Shown here piece by piece: positions 26,261-34,659 of a DNA stretch of 64,000 bases. Both the position numbers and the translations under genes were made by a program. The stretch is from SR-FBR-E99 sp963732365 (GTDB taxonomy: Bacteria; Bacteroidota; Bacteroidia; Bacteroidales; VadinHA17). The DNA lies in assembly GCA_963732365.1 (NCBI GenBank), contig CAVSZC010000005.1:186001-250000 (forward strand), in the 5' to 3' direction. Under the pieces are notes generated by a model. The model was not told where the DNA came from. It made no database searches and saw only the letters and a program-made list of their open reading frames with translations. Position 1 is the first letter of the stretch. Each line of letters opens with the position of its first letter.

Positions 26261-27847
26261 CTATTTTGTGCTGTAGCGAAGCGTAATCTCTGCGGCAGCT
26301 TTTTCGAGCACTGCGGTTACCTCATCATTGATGACACCACTTTTTATCGTTCCAAGGGTGTCACTGTGGTTATCACGCAGAAAATCGATGTAATCCTTTT
26401 CAAACATCCTTACCTGGGTGACCGGGATATCCTTCAGTAGGCCTTTTGTTCCGCAATAGATAATAGCAACCTGTTCTTCAACCTTCATCGGTGAGAACTG
26501 TCCCTGTTTAAGAATTTCGACGTTCCTTGCGCCTTTGTTCAGTACGGCGAGTGTTGAAGCATCAAGGTCTGATCCGAACTTTGCAAAAGCCTCAAGTTCA
26601 CGGTACTGAGCCTGGTCTACCTTCAGCGTTCCGGCCACTTTTTTCATTGCCTTTATCTGGGCGTGACCTCCTACTCTCGATACAGATATTCCGACATTAA
26701 TGGCAGGTCTTATACCTGCGTTGAACAGGCTTGACTCAAGAAAAATCTGACCGTCAGTGATCGATATTACGTTAGTGGGGATATATGCCGAGACGTCTCC
26801 TGCCTGTGTCTCGATGATAGGGAGTGCTGTCAGAGATCCGCCGCCCCTGATCAGATGGCGTATTGACTCCGGGAGGTCATTCATTTTGGCGGCTACCTCA
26901 TCTGACTCAATGATCTTGGCCGCTCTTTCAAGCAGGCGGGAATGGAGATAGAACACGTCGCCGGGGTAAGCCTCACGGCCGGGAGGACGCCTCAGGAGGA
27001 GGGACACCTCACGGTAAGAGACAGCCTGCTTGGAGAGATCATCATAAATGATAAGTGCATCGCGCCCTGTATCTCGGAAAAATTCTCCGATAGCGGCTCC
27101 GGCAAATGGGGCATAGAACTGTGATGCTGCTGAATCGGCTGCCGTGGCACAGACAATGACAGTATACTCCATAGCCCCGTACTGTTCGAGTGTCGCTGCT
27201 ATATTGGCAACTGTTGAGCCCTTCTGTCCAACAGCAACATAGATACAGTAAACAGGTTTGCCTTTCTCGTATTCGCTTTTCTGATTTATAATCGTATCGA
27301 TGGCAATCGCTGTCTTACCTGTCTGACGGTCGCCAATAATAAGCTCACGCTGTCCCCTGCCAATCGGGATCATTGCATCAATAGCCTTCAAACCGGTCTG
27401 GACAGGCTGCTTTACGGGCTGCCTGAAGATAACCCCCGGAGCTTTTCTCTCGAACGGCATCTCAAACAGTTCGCCGGTCACAGGTCCCTTGCCGTCTATT
27501 GGTGTGCCGGTGGTGTTGATAACCCTGCCAAGCAGGCCCTCTCCCACCATGATAGATGATATACGGCCTGTTCTGCGAGCAACGTCGCCCTCCCTTATAT
27601 TTTCGGAAGAACCGAGGATAACCACACCCACGTTGTCTTCCTCAAGGTTGAGGACAATGCCCTTAATGCCTGCCTCGACAAACTCAATAAGTTCGTTGGC
27701 TCTTACATTTGAGAGGCCGTAGATGCGTGCAATTCCGTCGCCCACCTGCAGGACTGTTCCCACCTCCTCGATGTCGATGGCTGTTTTTACTCCTTCCAGC
27801 TGCTGTTTAAGGATCTCTGATACCTCTGAAGGTTTGATATTGGTCAT
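26261..27847 (-). CDS. atpA: F-type ATP synthase alpha subunit
   Basis: A 528-residue regulatory nucleotide-binding subunit of F1. It has the P-loop region IGDRQTGKTAIAID near residue 170, the KAIDAMIPIGRGQREL motif before it, and SRVGGHAQIKAMK in the C-terminal domain. Length matches the family. It pairs with atpD to form the alpha3beta3 head. The gene follows atpH by 18 bases. Confidence 0.97.
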   Translation of the reverse strand: MTNIKPSEVSEILKQQLEGVKTAIDIEEVGTVLQVGDGIARIYGLSNVRANELIEFVEAGIKGIVLNLEEDNVGVVILGSSENIREGDVARRTGRISSIMVGEGLLGRVINTTGTPIDGKGPVTGELFEMPFERKAPGVIFRQPVKQPVQTGLKAIDAMIPIGRGQRELIIGDRQTGKTAIAIDTIINQKSEYEKGKPVYCIYVAVGQKGSTVANIAATLEQYGAMEYTVIVCATAADSAASQFYAPFAGAAIGEFFRDTGRDALIIYDDLSKQAVSYREVSLLLRRPPGREAYPGDVFYLHSRLLERAAKIIESDEVAAKMNDLPESIRHLIRGGGSLTALPIIETQAGDVSAYIPTNVISITDGQIFLESSLFNAGIRPAINVGISVSRVGGHAQIKAMKKVAGTLKVDQAQYRELEAFAKFGSDLDASTLAVLNKGARNVEILKQGQFSPMKVEEQVAIIYCGTKGLLKDIPVTQVRMFEKDYIDFLRDNHSDTLGTIKSGVINDEVTAVLEKAAAEITLRYSTK

Positions 27848-27865
27848 AATAATGGATCTTATATG

Positions 27866-28417
27866 CTATTCTTTGGCATTTCCTGCCAGTGTAAACTCTT
27901 TACTGAATTTGTTAAGCCTGGTTCTTACGCTTGCATCGATGTAGGTGTCATCGACCCTGAGTATGAATCCGCCTATTATCGAGGCATCGACCTTCTCGAT
28001 GAACTCGCTTGTGGTACCTGTATCACCGGCAGCGACTGCGGCCAGCTCTTTTTTGATCTTTTCACCTACGGGAACGGCCGTGGTGAGTGTTACCTGCCGA
28101 ATGCCCCTGTGGCGGCGTGTCAGGCTAATAAAATTTCGGGAGACAGCATTGAGATGGGAACCGCGACCCTGGCTGAAGACAAAATTCACAAAGGTGACAG
28201 TCAGGTTGTTCAGTCCCTTGCCGGCCAGTGCGAGCATAATTTCCTTCTTCCTGGTGACCGGTATTACCGGATTTTCTATGACCTCCTTCACCTCATGCAT
28301 TGAGCACAGCTGATTGATAATTTTCATATCATCATATACCTCGTCAAGAACTTTATGCTCCAGGGTCAGGTCAAACAGTGCCTTTGCGTATCGTACCGCG
28401 ATCTTGCTGTCGTTCAT
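27866..28417 (-). CDS. atpH: F-type ATP synthase delta subunit (OSCP homologue)
   Basis: A 183-residue protein of the stator stalk. It starts MNDSKIAVRYAKALFDLTLE, typical for AtpH, and ends with the family motif GGFILRVDDTYIDASVRTRL. It links F1 alpha subunits to the b stalk. It lies 5 bases downstream of atpF and 18 bases upstream of atpA. Confidence 0.94.
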   Translation of the reverse strand: MNDSKIAVRYAKALFDLTLEHKVLDEVYDDMKIINQLCSMHEVKEVIENPVIPVTRKKEIMLALAGKGLNNLTVTFVNFVFSQGRGSHLNAVSRNFISLTRRHRGIRQVTLTTAVPVGEKIKKELAAVAAGDTGTTSEFIEKVDASIIGGFILRVDDTYIDASVRTRLNKFSKEFTLAGNAKE

Positions 28418-28422
28418 CGATG

Positions 28423-28935
28423 TCAGTTGCTTTCTGCTTCTATTTCATTGAGATACCTCCCGATAAGCTTCTGCTGTTCTGCATCGCTTTCAAGGGTCCT
28501 GCTCACCACTTTTGATGCCACGCCGATAGCCAGTCTGGCTACCTCTTTCTTTACCTCGGCTATGGCGGTTATCTTTTCCCTTTCGATGAGTTCCTTGGCA
28601 CGCTTCACCATTGCGTCGGCCTCTGCCTGGCTCCTCTCTTTGGCTTCTGCCACCATCCGGTCATGCGCATGACGTGCATCGCGGATGATTTTATCTCTCT
28701 CCTCGCGGGCTTTCCGAAGTATGACTTCATTGTCAGACTGGAGGACCTTCATCTCTTCGCGTGCTCTCTCGGCCGCCTCAAGGGCGTTACGGATCATATC
28801 CTCGCGCGCCTTTATGGCCTTCATGATCGGTCCCCATGCATACTTTCTCAACAAAACCAGCAGAATAAGAAAGATGAAGGTGGTCCAGAAAATCGTCCCT
28901 ATTGCGGGACTGGCGAGACTGGTTGATAGTAACAT
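28423..28935 (-). CDS. atpF: F-type ATP synthase subunit b
   Basis: A 170-residue protein with one N-terminal membrane helix (GTIFWTTFIFLILLVLLRKY) and a long charged helix (residues 35-140) rich in Arg, Glu and Ala, forming the peripheral stalk. The start at 28935 (MLLSTSLASPAIG) matches the family; an upstream start would add 14 residues ahead of the helix. It lies between atpE and atpH. Confidence 0.93.
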   Translation of the reverse strand: MLLSTSLASPAIGTIFWTTFIFLILLVLLRKYAWGPIMKAIKAREDMIRNALEAAERAREEMKVLQSDNEVILRKAREERDKIIRDARHAHDRMVAEAKERSQAEADAMVKRAKELIEREKITAIAEVKKEVARLAIGVASKVVSRTLESDAEQQKLIGRYLNEIEAESN

Positions 28936-29000
28936 ATTCTGAGTACTTTGAATTTTAAAAGGAAGACCTGCAACCAACCGTTGCAGGCTTCAGTTTTCAT

Positions 29001-29204
29001 TTAGCCGATCATAGCCACAACGATAGCGAAGAGGGCTGCCCCTTCAATAAGCGCTGCAGAGATGATCATGGCAAGCTGGATCTTAGAGTAAGCCTCGGGC
29101 TGACGTGCGATGGCATCCATTGCTGAACCGCCGATACGGCCGATACCAAGTCCGGCGCCTATTACCGCGAGCCCTGCTCCTACTGCTGCTAATGTTCCTG
29201 TCAT
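29001..29204 (-). CDS. atpE: F-type ATP synthase subunit c
   Basis: A 67-residue two-helix hairpin. The loop contains ARQPEA and the second helix carries the ion-binding Glu in ALIEGAALFA. The Gln of the first helix and the Ser after the Glu, both needed for sodium binding in known Na+ c-rings, are absent (GIGRIG and EGAA here), so proton coupling is expected. Length is at the short end of the family. Confidence 0.95.
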   Translation of the reverse strand: MTGTLAAVGAGLAVIGAGLGIGRIGGSAMDAIARQPEAYSKIQLAMIISAALIEGAALFAIVVAMIG

Positions 29205-29242
29205 GATTTGAATAGTTTAATTAAACAAATAATATATGGTTT

Positions 29243-30319
29243 CTAATGATGTTCTTCCTCATGTGTGGCCATGCCGATAAAGAGAGCTGAAAGAAGGGTG
29301 AAGACGTATGCCTGAAGGAAGGCTACGAGCAGCTCGATGCAGTCCATAAAAAGGACAAAACCTATTGATACCGGAGCCACGAGTATTGTGTCAAAGATAA
29401 AAATCAGCGTCACAAGGCTGAGCACAATTATATGCCCTGCGGTGATATTTGCAAAGAGACGGATCATCAGTGCGAAGGGCTTGGAGATGAGGCCGATGAG
29501 CTCAATGGGTATCATCACAGGCAGCAGCCAAACAGGTACACCCGGCGCGGCGAAAACATGACGCCAGTGTGTCTTGTTGGCACTGAACTGAGTGATTAGA
29601 AATGTAAAGGTGGCCAGAACAAATGTCACACTTATGTTGCCTGTTACGTTTGCACCAAAGGGAAATATCGGAACGAGCCCCAGGAGATTGTTGATCAGAA
29701 TAAAGAAGAAGACCGTGAGCAGATATGGCATAAAACGGTGATATTTCTTTTCACCGATATTGGGTATTGCCACGTCATCCCTTATAAAAAGTATTATCGG
29801 TTCAAGAAAGCCCATCAGCCCTTTGGGGGCAGATAATCCGGCCTTTTTATATGAAGCTGCGAGTGAAAGCATAAGCCATGCAAATATTATCGCGGCTACG
29901 AGCATCCCAAACACCGTCTTCGTGATCGAGAAATCAAAGGGCAGGGTCTCACCGGTCTCATGTCCTTCAGTATCCACCTTAACAATCTTCCCTTCATGTT
30001 CCCCTTCATGTGCAATGGCAAAGCCCTCATGTGAATGACCGTGAGCTATCTTTTTCGATGAGAAGAAATGAAATCCGGAACCCCTGTCGTATAGTATTAC
30101 CGGAAGATAGACCGCCACACCTGTGCCATCCTTCCTGGTCCACAGATGCCATTCATGAGAGTCGGTGACATGTTCAATGATAAAGGTACTGGCATCAAAT
30201 TTTTCCTTTCCGTCTTGCGATTTGCTTCCCTCCTCCTTTTCGCCGGCAGCAAAGGCCGGAAACGCAGGCATCAATGTGCCCAGCAGAAGGATCAATGCAT
30301 ATAAAACTCTGACTTTCAA
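29243..30319 (-). CDS. atpB: F-type ATP synthase subunit a with signal peptide and His-rich periplasmic extension
   Basis: A 358-residue protein. Residues 1-24 resemble a signal peptide (ALILLLGTLMPAFPAFA). A soluble part of about 110 residues, rich in His, Glu and Gly (HGHSHEGFAIAHEGEHEG), precedes the first membrane helix near residue 135. The six-helix core follows, with the essential Arg in LMIRLFANITAGHI. Such long N-termini occur in other Bacteroidota a-subunits. The gene lies 11 bases downstream of the small membrane protein and upstream of atpE. Confidence 0.93.
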   Translation of the reverse strand: MKVRVLYALILLLGTLMPAFPAFAAGEKEEGSKSQDGKEKFDASTFIIEHVTDSHEWHLWTRKDGTGVAVYLPVILYDRGSGFHFFSSKKIAHGHSHEGFAIAHEGEHEGKIVKVDTEGHETGETLPFDFSITKTVFGMLVAAIIFAWLMLSLAASYKKAGLSAPKGLMGFLEPIILFIRDDVAIPNIGEKKYHRFMPYLLTVFFFILINNLLGLVPIFPFGANVTGNISVTFVLATFTFLITQFSANKTHWRHVFAAPGVPVWLLPVMIPIELIGLISKPFALMIRLFANITAGHIIVLSLVTLIFIFDTILVAPVSIGFVLFMDCIELLVAFLQAYVFTLLSALFIGMATHEEEHH

Positions 30320-30330
30320 ATTTGTAACCT

Positions 30331-30723
30331 TTAAAGCGTCTTGTGTTTCAGGACTCTGAAAAATGATAAAACAACAAACAGAGTGAATCCCAAATATAGA
30401 ATAAAAAACAATAAGACTAAACCGGTCTCCCTGTTTTTAAAAACTAGGAACCACAGCAATGCAAGAACAAATGAGAGAAGCATTTTGACACCAAGGGCAA
30501 TAAGCGTCATGAATACACTTCTTTCAGGGTTTTTGACTGATCCGAGGAAGAAGATAACAATAGCAGTTAATGAAATAAGTGCAAATGAAGATAAGAGGGG
30601 AACAGCCTTGTCAAGGGGAACCAGCCCGGGAGATATCCTGTCTGCAATGAGAAACAGCAGAAGGAATGATGCCGTAAAAATGAGTAGATACAGATAATGT
30701 GTGACTGCGGTTTTTGAGATCAT
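30331..30723 (-). CDS. Four-helix membrane protein in the ATP synthase operon
   Basis: A 130-residue hydrophobic protein with four predicted membrane segments: YLYLLIFTASFLLLFLIA, the central LSSFALISLTAIVIFFLG, GVKMLLSFVLALLWFLV and LVLLFFILYLGFTLFVVLSF. It lies between atpZ and atpB, where AtpI or other assembly genes often occur. Bacteroidota ATP synthase operons frequently hold an unassigned membrane protein here. A role in c-ring or a-subunit assembly is plausible but unproven. The start codon is directly behind the atpZ stop (one base gap). Confidence 0.75.
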   Translation of the reverse strand: MISKTAVTHYLYLLIFTASFLLLFLIADRISPGLVPLDKAVPLLSSFALISLTAIVIFFLGSVKNPERSVFMTLIALGVKMLLSFVLALLWFLVFKNRETGLVLLFFILYLGFTLFVVLSFFRVLKHKTL

Positions 30724-30724
30724 C

Positions 30725-30967
30725 CTATTGTTTTCTGAGGGCTTCCTTTATTATCAGCCACATGGCTGATGCCACCCCCAGCAACGACAATATGATTGTG
30801 AGGAGAGGTTTGGTACCGGCAATCTTGTCAAGTTGTACTCCTCCGAGCGAAGTGGCAAGGATGATCACCACCATTTGTACTGCGATAGTGCTGTATCTTG
30901 AGTAAGCTCTCAGACTATCGTCATTACTATTTTTCTCCTTCTTTGGGTTTGGCTGCTTGTCCGCCAT
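30725..30967 (-). CDS. atpZ: AtpZ/AtpI-like small membrane protein
   Basis: An 80-residue protein with a charged N-terminus (MADKQPNPKKEKNS) and two membrane helices; the first contains IAVQMVVIILATSLGGVQLD and the second ends WLIIKEALRKQ. This matches AtpZ/AtpI-type proteins encoded at the head of F-type ATPase operons, thought to help assembly or ion uptake. The start overlaps the end of the bactofilin gene by 41 bases; a GTG two codons upstream is also possible. Translational coupling with bactofilin is likely. Confidence 0.8.
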   Translation of the reverse strand: MADKQPNPKKEKNSNDDSLRAYSRYSTIAVQMVVIILATSLGGVQLDKIAGTKPLLTIILSLLGVASAMWLIIKEALRKQ

Positions 30968-31316
30968 TTTCACCGTCTTTCATGGAGCAGTTACCTGTGA
31001 ACATTGCTCCCGGTTCGATTGAGAGCTTGCTGGTAACAATTGTGCCGATTATTTTTGAAGAGGCCTTCAGGTTCAGCAGCTGGGAGACACTTATCTTGCC
31101 ATCGACCGTTCCCGACACCTCCGAATTTTTGCATTCCACCTCCCCTTTAATACGTCCGGTCGGGCCGATAACCACCTTTCCCTTTGTATTCAGGTTGCCG
31201 TTAAGAATCCCGTCAATCCTTATGTCGCCTGCTGACTTTATGTCGCCGGTGATCTCTGTTCCCTGGCTTATGAGGTTAACTGCCGTGCTGTTGTCTGTCT
31301 CGTTCATTTTTGCCAT
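30927..31316 (-). CDS. Bactofilin (polymer-forming cytoskeletal protein)
   Basis: A 129-residue protein with the bactofilin core (residues 14-110): LISQGTEITGDIKSAGDIRI then DGILNGNLNTKGKVVIGPTG and later EGTVDGKISV-like repeats that form a right-handed beta helix. Bactofilins polymerise without nucleotide and serve cell shape and positioning. The C-terminal tail is short and charged (PKEGEK). It is the first gene of the ATP synthase transcript, with a -7 element at 31355-31362 upstream. Confidence 0.88.
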   Translation of the reverse strand: MAKMNETDNSTAVNLISQGTEITGDIKSAGDIRIDGILNGNLNTKGKVVIGPTGRIKGEVECKNSEVSGTVDGKISVSQLLNLKASSKIIGTIVTSKLSIEPGAMFTGNCSMKDGENGGQAAKPKEGEK

Positions 31317-31338
31317 ATAGATGATTGTTTGTTCCCCT

Positions 31339-31352
31339 GGTTATTTTTAACC
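31339..31352. promoter_or_regulatory. Inverted repeat over the predicted transcription start of the atp operon
   Basis: GGTTA-TTTT-TAACC is a perfect 5+5 inverted repeat placed just downstream of the -7 element, about where transcription should start. It might be an operator, or chance in AT-rich DNA. Confidence 0.25.
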
Positions 31353-31354
31353 CA

Positions 31355-31362
31355 CAAATATA
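31355..31362 (-). promoter_or_regulatory. -7 promoter element of the bactofilin-ATP synthase operon
   Basis: On the minus strand the bases read TATATTTG, a match to TAnnTTTG. It lies 39 bases upstream of the bactofilin start, after the fabH terminator, and defines the likely start of the 11-gene transcript. A T-rich stretch stands where the -33 box would be. Confidence 0.55.
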
Positions 31363-31381
31363 AAAAGTATTGTGCTGGATG

Positions 31382-31407
31382 AAAAAAAAGAGCCGTTTTA
31401 CTGCTCT
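31382..31407 (-). terminator. Rho-independent terminator after fabH
   Basis: On the minus strand the stem AGAGC/GCTCT with an AGTAAAACG loop is followed directly by eight T. It lies just downstream of the fabH stop codon (31419) and separates the fatty acid operon from the ATP synthase operon. Confidence 0.75.
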
Positions 31408-31418
31408 TCACATGCATT

Positions 31419-32426
31419 TTATTTATGAGGCTCAGGGTCCAGTGCCCACTTCAGCCAGATGCTTCCCCATGTAAATCCCCCCCCGAATGCTGCAAGAATG
31501 AGGTTGTCACCTTTCTTCAGCTTTTGTTCAAACTCCCATATACAGAGAGGTATGGTTGCGGCAGTGGTATTCCCGTAGTTCATAATGTTTATCATTACTT
31601 TCTCCGGCGAAATGCCCATTCGGCGGCCTGTGGCATCTATAATTCTGAGGTTAGCCTGGTGTGGCACGAGCCAGGCGATATCTTCAGGACTGAGATTGTT
31701 TTTTTCCATTATCTCGGCAGCGACGTCAGCCATTTTTGAAACAGCAAACTTAAATACTGCCTGCCCCTCCTGGTAGACGTAATGTTCCCTGGCGTCGATC
31801 GTCTCATGCGATGCGGGGCGAGCCGATCCTCCTGCCTTCATGTGCAGGTACTTCCTTCCTGAGCCGTCAACCCTGAAGATATGATCCATCACACCCTGCT
31901 CTTCCATGGTTGGTTCGAGCAGCACGGCACCTGCGCCGTCGCCAAAAAGGGTGCAGGTTGTTCTGTCGGTATAGTCGGTTATTGATGACATCTTATCGGC
32001 ACCAACGACGATGACCTTCCTGTACCTTCCCGATTCGACATACGAACTGGCTGTCTGAAGGGCATAGAGAAAGCCCGAACATGCTGCACCGATGTCAAAG
32101 CTGAATGCATTGGTTATTCCCACCTTGTCTGAAATGATATTTGCCGTGGCGGGGAAAAACATGTCAGGGGTGATGGTGGCGCAGATCAGAAGATCGATCT
32201 CCTCCGGTGAGGTATTCGTTTTCTCAAGCAGGCCTCTGACGGCCTGTTCACCGAGATCAGAAGTAGCCTTTCCCTCCCCCTTGAGTATCCTTCTCTCCTT
32301 AATGCCGACACGTTGCATGATCCACTCATCGGTGGTCTCGACCATGGTGGAGAGTTCCTGGTTTGTAAGCCGGTATTCAGGGACCCAGCCGTTTATTCCG
32401 GTAATAGCTGCTCTTATTTTCGTCAT
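31419..32426 (-). CDS. fabH: 3-oxoacyl-ACP synthase III (FabH)
   Basis: A 335-residue condensing enzyme starting fatty acid synthesis from acyl-CoA and malonyl-ACP. The triad is Cys116 (DIGAACSGFLYAL), His256 (VPHQANLRIID) and Asn286 (MNYGNTTAATIP). The gene overlaps the plsX stop by four bases, an arrangement indicating coupled translation. The product initiates straight or branched chains; starter preference cannot be read here. Ends the DUF177-rpmF-plsX-fabH set. Confidence 0.95.
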   Translation of the reverse strand: MTKIRAAITGINGWVPEYRLTNQELSTMVETTDEWIMQRVGIKERRILKGEGKATSDLGEQAVRGLLEKTNTSPEEIDLLICATITPDMFFPATANIISDKVGITNAFSFDIGAACSGFLYALQTASSYVESGRYRKVIVVGADKMSSITDYTDRTTCTLFGDGAGAVLLEPTMEEQGVMDHIFRVDGSGRKYLHMKAGGSARPASHETIDAREHYVYQEGQAVFKFAVSKMADVAAEIMEKNNLSPEDIAWLVPHQANLRIIDATGRRMGISPEKVMINIMNYGNTTAATIPLCIWEFEQKLKKGDNLILAAFGGGFTWGSIWLKWALDPEPHK

Positions 32427-33367
32427 GCTCCGACAGCCTCCTTGATCTTTCGTGCAAGGTCGGCATGAACGACGTCTCTCGTCTGGAGTATCATGTTCAT
32501 TATCGCCTTGCGGTTTGAGATGCCATGGCCAACAACGACATTCTCATTTATCCCCACAACGGGCGTGCCTCCGACAACCTCAAAGTTCAGTCTGTCAAAA
32601 AAGGTGTCATTTATCCCCCGTGTCTTCGCAATGCCATAGAATCTCTCGGCCATTTTCAGAACGACGTTCCCGACAAAGCCGTCACATACGATCACGTCTG
32701 TCATGTCATGTGTGAAAAGGTCATGACCCTCGAGGTTTCCCCTGAAGCTCACTTCCGGGCTTTCACGAAGCAGCTCATAGGCTGCCTTTACTGCTGCCGA
32801 GCCCTTGGATTCCTCCGTACCGATATTGAGCAGTCCTACATCAGGCTTCTCTATGCCAAGAACATATTTGGCATATACCGAACCCAGGATACCATACTGA
32901 AGAAGGACATCGGGTTTGCAATCAGGATTGATGCCAACGTCAAGTATCACAGAGTTTCTACCGTCGAGGTTGGGTATCAGGGCCACAAGGGCAGGTCTGA
33001 AGACGCCCGGTATGACGTTTACGGTATAGCTTGCGCCTACAAGCATCGCGCCGGTGTTTCCCGCACTGGCGAATCCGTCAATCATTCCGCTTTTCAACAT
33101 CCCGTAGCCTACGGCTATAGACGAGTCTCTCTTCTGAGAAAAAGCCTTGGCAGGGTGATCAGACATTTCGATCACCTGGGTTGTGGGAACTATTTCAAAC
33201 CGGGAGGGCTCTGCCCCCATGGAAGCAAGTTTCTCCCTTATCCTCTTATTGTCACCGATAAGTACAAGGCGGTCGTCTGACGATAGCTGTCCGAGGGCAT
33301 CAACTGCCCCCTCAATAACAGCATCGGGAGCATAATCGCCCCCCATGATATCAAGACCTATTTTCAT
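32423..33367 (-). CDS. plsX: Phosphate acyltransferase PlsX
   Basis: A 314-residue enzyme that converts acyl-ACP to acyl-phosphate for phospholipid synthesis. Diagnostic segments are MKIGLDIMGGDYAPDAVIEG at the start, AFSQKRDSSIAVG, GFASAGNTGAMLVG and GFVGNVVLKMAE. Length is close to the family average (about 330). It lies 28 bases after rpmF and shares four bases with fabH. The standard partner PlsY is not in the window. Confidence 0.95.
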   Translation of the reverse strand: MKIGLDIMGGDYAPDAVIEGAVDALGQLSSDDRLVLIGDNKRIREKLASMGAEPSRFEIVPTTQVIEMSDHPAKAFSQKRDSSIAVGYGMLKSGMIDGFASAGNTGAMLVGASYTVNVIPGVFRPALVALIPNLDGRNSVILDVGINPDCKPDVLLQYGILGSVYAKYVLGIEKPDVGLLNIGTEESKGSAAVKAAYELLRESPEVSFRGNLEGHDLFTHDMTDVIVCDGFVGNVVLKMAERFYGIAKTRGINDTFFDRLNFEVVGGTPVVGINENVVVGHGISNRKAIMNMILQTRDVVHADLARKIKEAVGA

Positions 33368-33395
33368 TCCTTACCCTTTAAGATCCGGAGGCCGG

Positions 33396-33581
33396 TCAGG
33401 CCGTTGTCTTCTTCTCAACAGCAAGCTTACCCCTGTAATAACCGCATTCAGGGCATACCCTGTGATAGAGGTGTGCAGACCCGCAGTTGGAGCATGCAGC
33501 TACCGTCGGAGCAACAGCCTTGTCGTGTGTCCTACGCTTGTCTCTTCTGGTACTCGAGTGTTTGTGTTTTGGATTTGGCAT
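33396..33581 (-). CDS. rpmF: 50S ribosomal protein L32
   Basis: A 61-residue basic protein starting MPNPKHKHSSTRRDKRRTHD. It has the four-cysteine zinc site CSNCG (residues near 32-35) and CPECGYY (near 45-51), so it is the zinc-containing form. It lies between the DUF177 gene and plsX, the conserved bacterial order that links ribosome and lipid synthesis. Confidence 0.97.
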   Translation of the reverse strand: MPNPKHKHSSTRRDKRRTHDKAVAPTVAACSNCGSAHLYHRVCPECGYYRGKLAVEKKTTA

Positions 33582-33598
33582 CGCAGTAAATTATTTCA

Positions 33599-34120
33599 TT
33601 AGTTATTTTCTGACAGTTTTTTCAGTTCATCCCACCGGGCATCACTCTCCTCTTCCCCTGCAACAATATGATCTTCCAGTTTCCTGATCATCTCCGGATC
33701 GCAAGTTGAACGGTCCTGATCATCATCAGGATGAATCCGTTTTAAAGGAAGCGCCAGGTGGGTGTATTCATAAAAATACTGACTCAGGTCAAGTTCATGT
33801 TCATCGGCAGGCATTATTATCATGTCAGGATCATTCTCCTCCCACTCGCGTCCCTGCTTCACATACAGCCTGTTGGTACATGAGAGAGGGAGGTAAAACG
33901 GATCAAGGCACCTGTCACATATCACTTCGGCAGAGCCTCCAATAACAATATTAAGCTCCAGATGGGTGGACCGCTTATCCAGCGTCACCTCAGCCCTCAG
34001 CTCTCCCCTGCTAATCTCAGACCCTTCATAAGCCTCAAAGAAGTCGTCTCCTATTGCAAATTCGTAGGTATATCTGCCTTCCTTCAGTCCGGCGAGTGGT
34101 ATTGAATACAACCCGGTCAT
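33599..34120 (-). CDS. DUF177 (YceD-like) protein
   Basis: A 173-residue acidic soluble protein from MTGLYSIPLAGLKEGRYTYE. It has the family motif EVICDRCLDPFYLPLSCTNR, with a CxxC pair, then an acidic middle section. DUF177 proteins precede rpmF in most bacteria and are linked with 23S rRNA maturation. The start at 34120 agrees with family length; the upstream in-frame start adds 20 residues of no family match. A TAATTTTG element at 34139-34146 marks its promoter. Confidence 0.85.
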   Translation of the reverse strand: MTGLYSIPLAGLKEGRYTYEFAIGDDFFEAYEGSEISRGELRAEVTLDKRSTHLELNIVIGGSAEVICDRCLDPFYLPLSCTNRLYVKQGREWEENDPDMIIMPADEHELDLSQYFYEYTHLALPLKRIHPDDDQDRSTCDPEMIRKLEDHIVAGEEESDARWDELKKLSENN

Positions 34121-34138
34121 CTTCCTTTTTTCGGTCTG

Positions 34139-34146
34139 CAAAATTA
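34139..34146 (-). promoter_or_regulatory. -7 promoter element of the DUF177-rpmF-plsX-fabH operon
   Basis: The complement reads TAATTTTG, a match to TAnnTTTG, 19 bases upstream of the DUF177 start. A run of T lies where a -33 element would be expected. Confidence 0.5.
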
Positions 34147-34268
34147 TAAATCCTCTTCCAATAAAAAAAATTATCAACAAAAAAGTAACACTGCCCTCTT
34201 AGTTCGCCACTTACCGGAATAAAAACGCCTTCTGCCGGAAATGTATGGCAGGGTGGGGTAACGGATAA

Positions 34269-34276
34269 TATTTTTG
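34269..34276 (+). promoter_or_regulatory. -7 promoter element of the LiaF-like/LytS operon
   Basis: TATTTTTG matches TAnnTTTG, 24 bases before the ATG at 34301. The 180-base gap to the divergent DUF177 gene holds this and the opposing element at 34139-34146. Confidence 0.5.
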
Positions 34277-34300
34277 TTCCGTAATAATATCCGATGCATA

Positions 34301-34639
34301 ATGAAAGATCACAACAGTAATCCGTTCAAAGGAGTGGCAAAACTCCTGATATCATTAGGGATGGTAATGCTGATCGCAAGGCTGGACCTGCTTAAACTCG
34401 GATCGCCTCCCGATTATTTTACCTGGGAAATGCTGCTGATATTCTTCGGCATTTTCAACCTTCTCAGCCTTGACCTGGTGGCCAGCATACTTCTCTTTGC
34501 CGCCGGGTTCTGGTTCCTGATGCCCGAGATGACTGTACAGCTCTCACCTTTTTACAGGTCGATATACTGGCCATCTGTGCTGGTGGCTGTCGGGATCGCC
34601 TTCATGTTAAGGTCGGCCATCAAAAGTCTGAAATTTTAA
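34301..34639 (+). CDS. LiaF-type transmembrane protein (small)
   Basis: A 112-residue membrane protein with about four helices: AKLLISLGMVMLIARLDLL, WEMLLIFFGIFNLLSL, VASILLFAAGFWFLMPEM and YWPSVLVAVGIAFMLRSA. The pattern of two repeated hairpins, each ending in an FxxP-like turn, is that of the LiaF/PspC-associated membrane domain (DUF5668). The start ATG at 34301 directly precedes a Lys/Asn-rich N-terminus. It is the first of four genes with the same direction, and the next one has the same domain plus an added C-terminus. Confidence 0.75.
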   Translation: MKDHNSNPFKGVAKLLISLGMVMLIARLDLLKLGSPPDYFTWEMLLIFFGIFNLLSLDLVASILLFAAGFWFLMPEMTVQLSPFYRSIYWPSVLVAVGIAFMLRSAIKSLKF

Positions 34640-34659
34640 CCCAACAAATAGTTAAAGAT

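Noticed and set aside
29001..29204. Sodium-dependent ATP synthase
   Set aside because: The c-subunit has Arg in place of the first-helix Gln and Gly after the ion-binding Glu, unlike known sodium c-rings.
32525..33280. Plus-strand frame opposite plsX (251 codons)
   Set aside because: No ribosome-binding site or domain; plsX on the minus strand is full length with conserved motifs.
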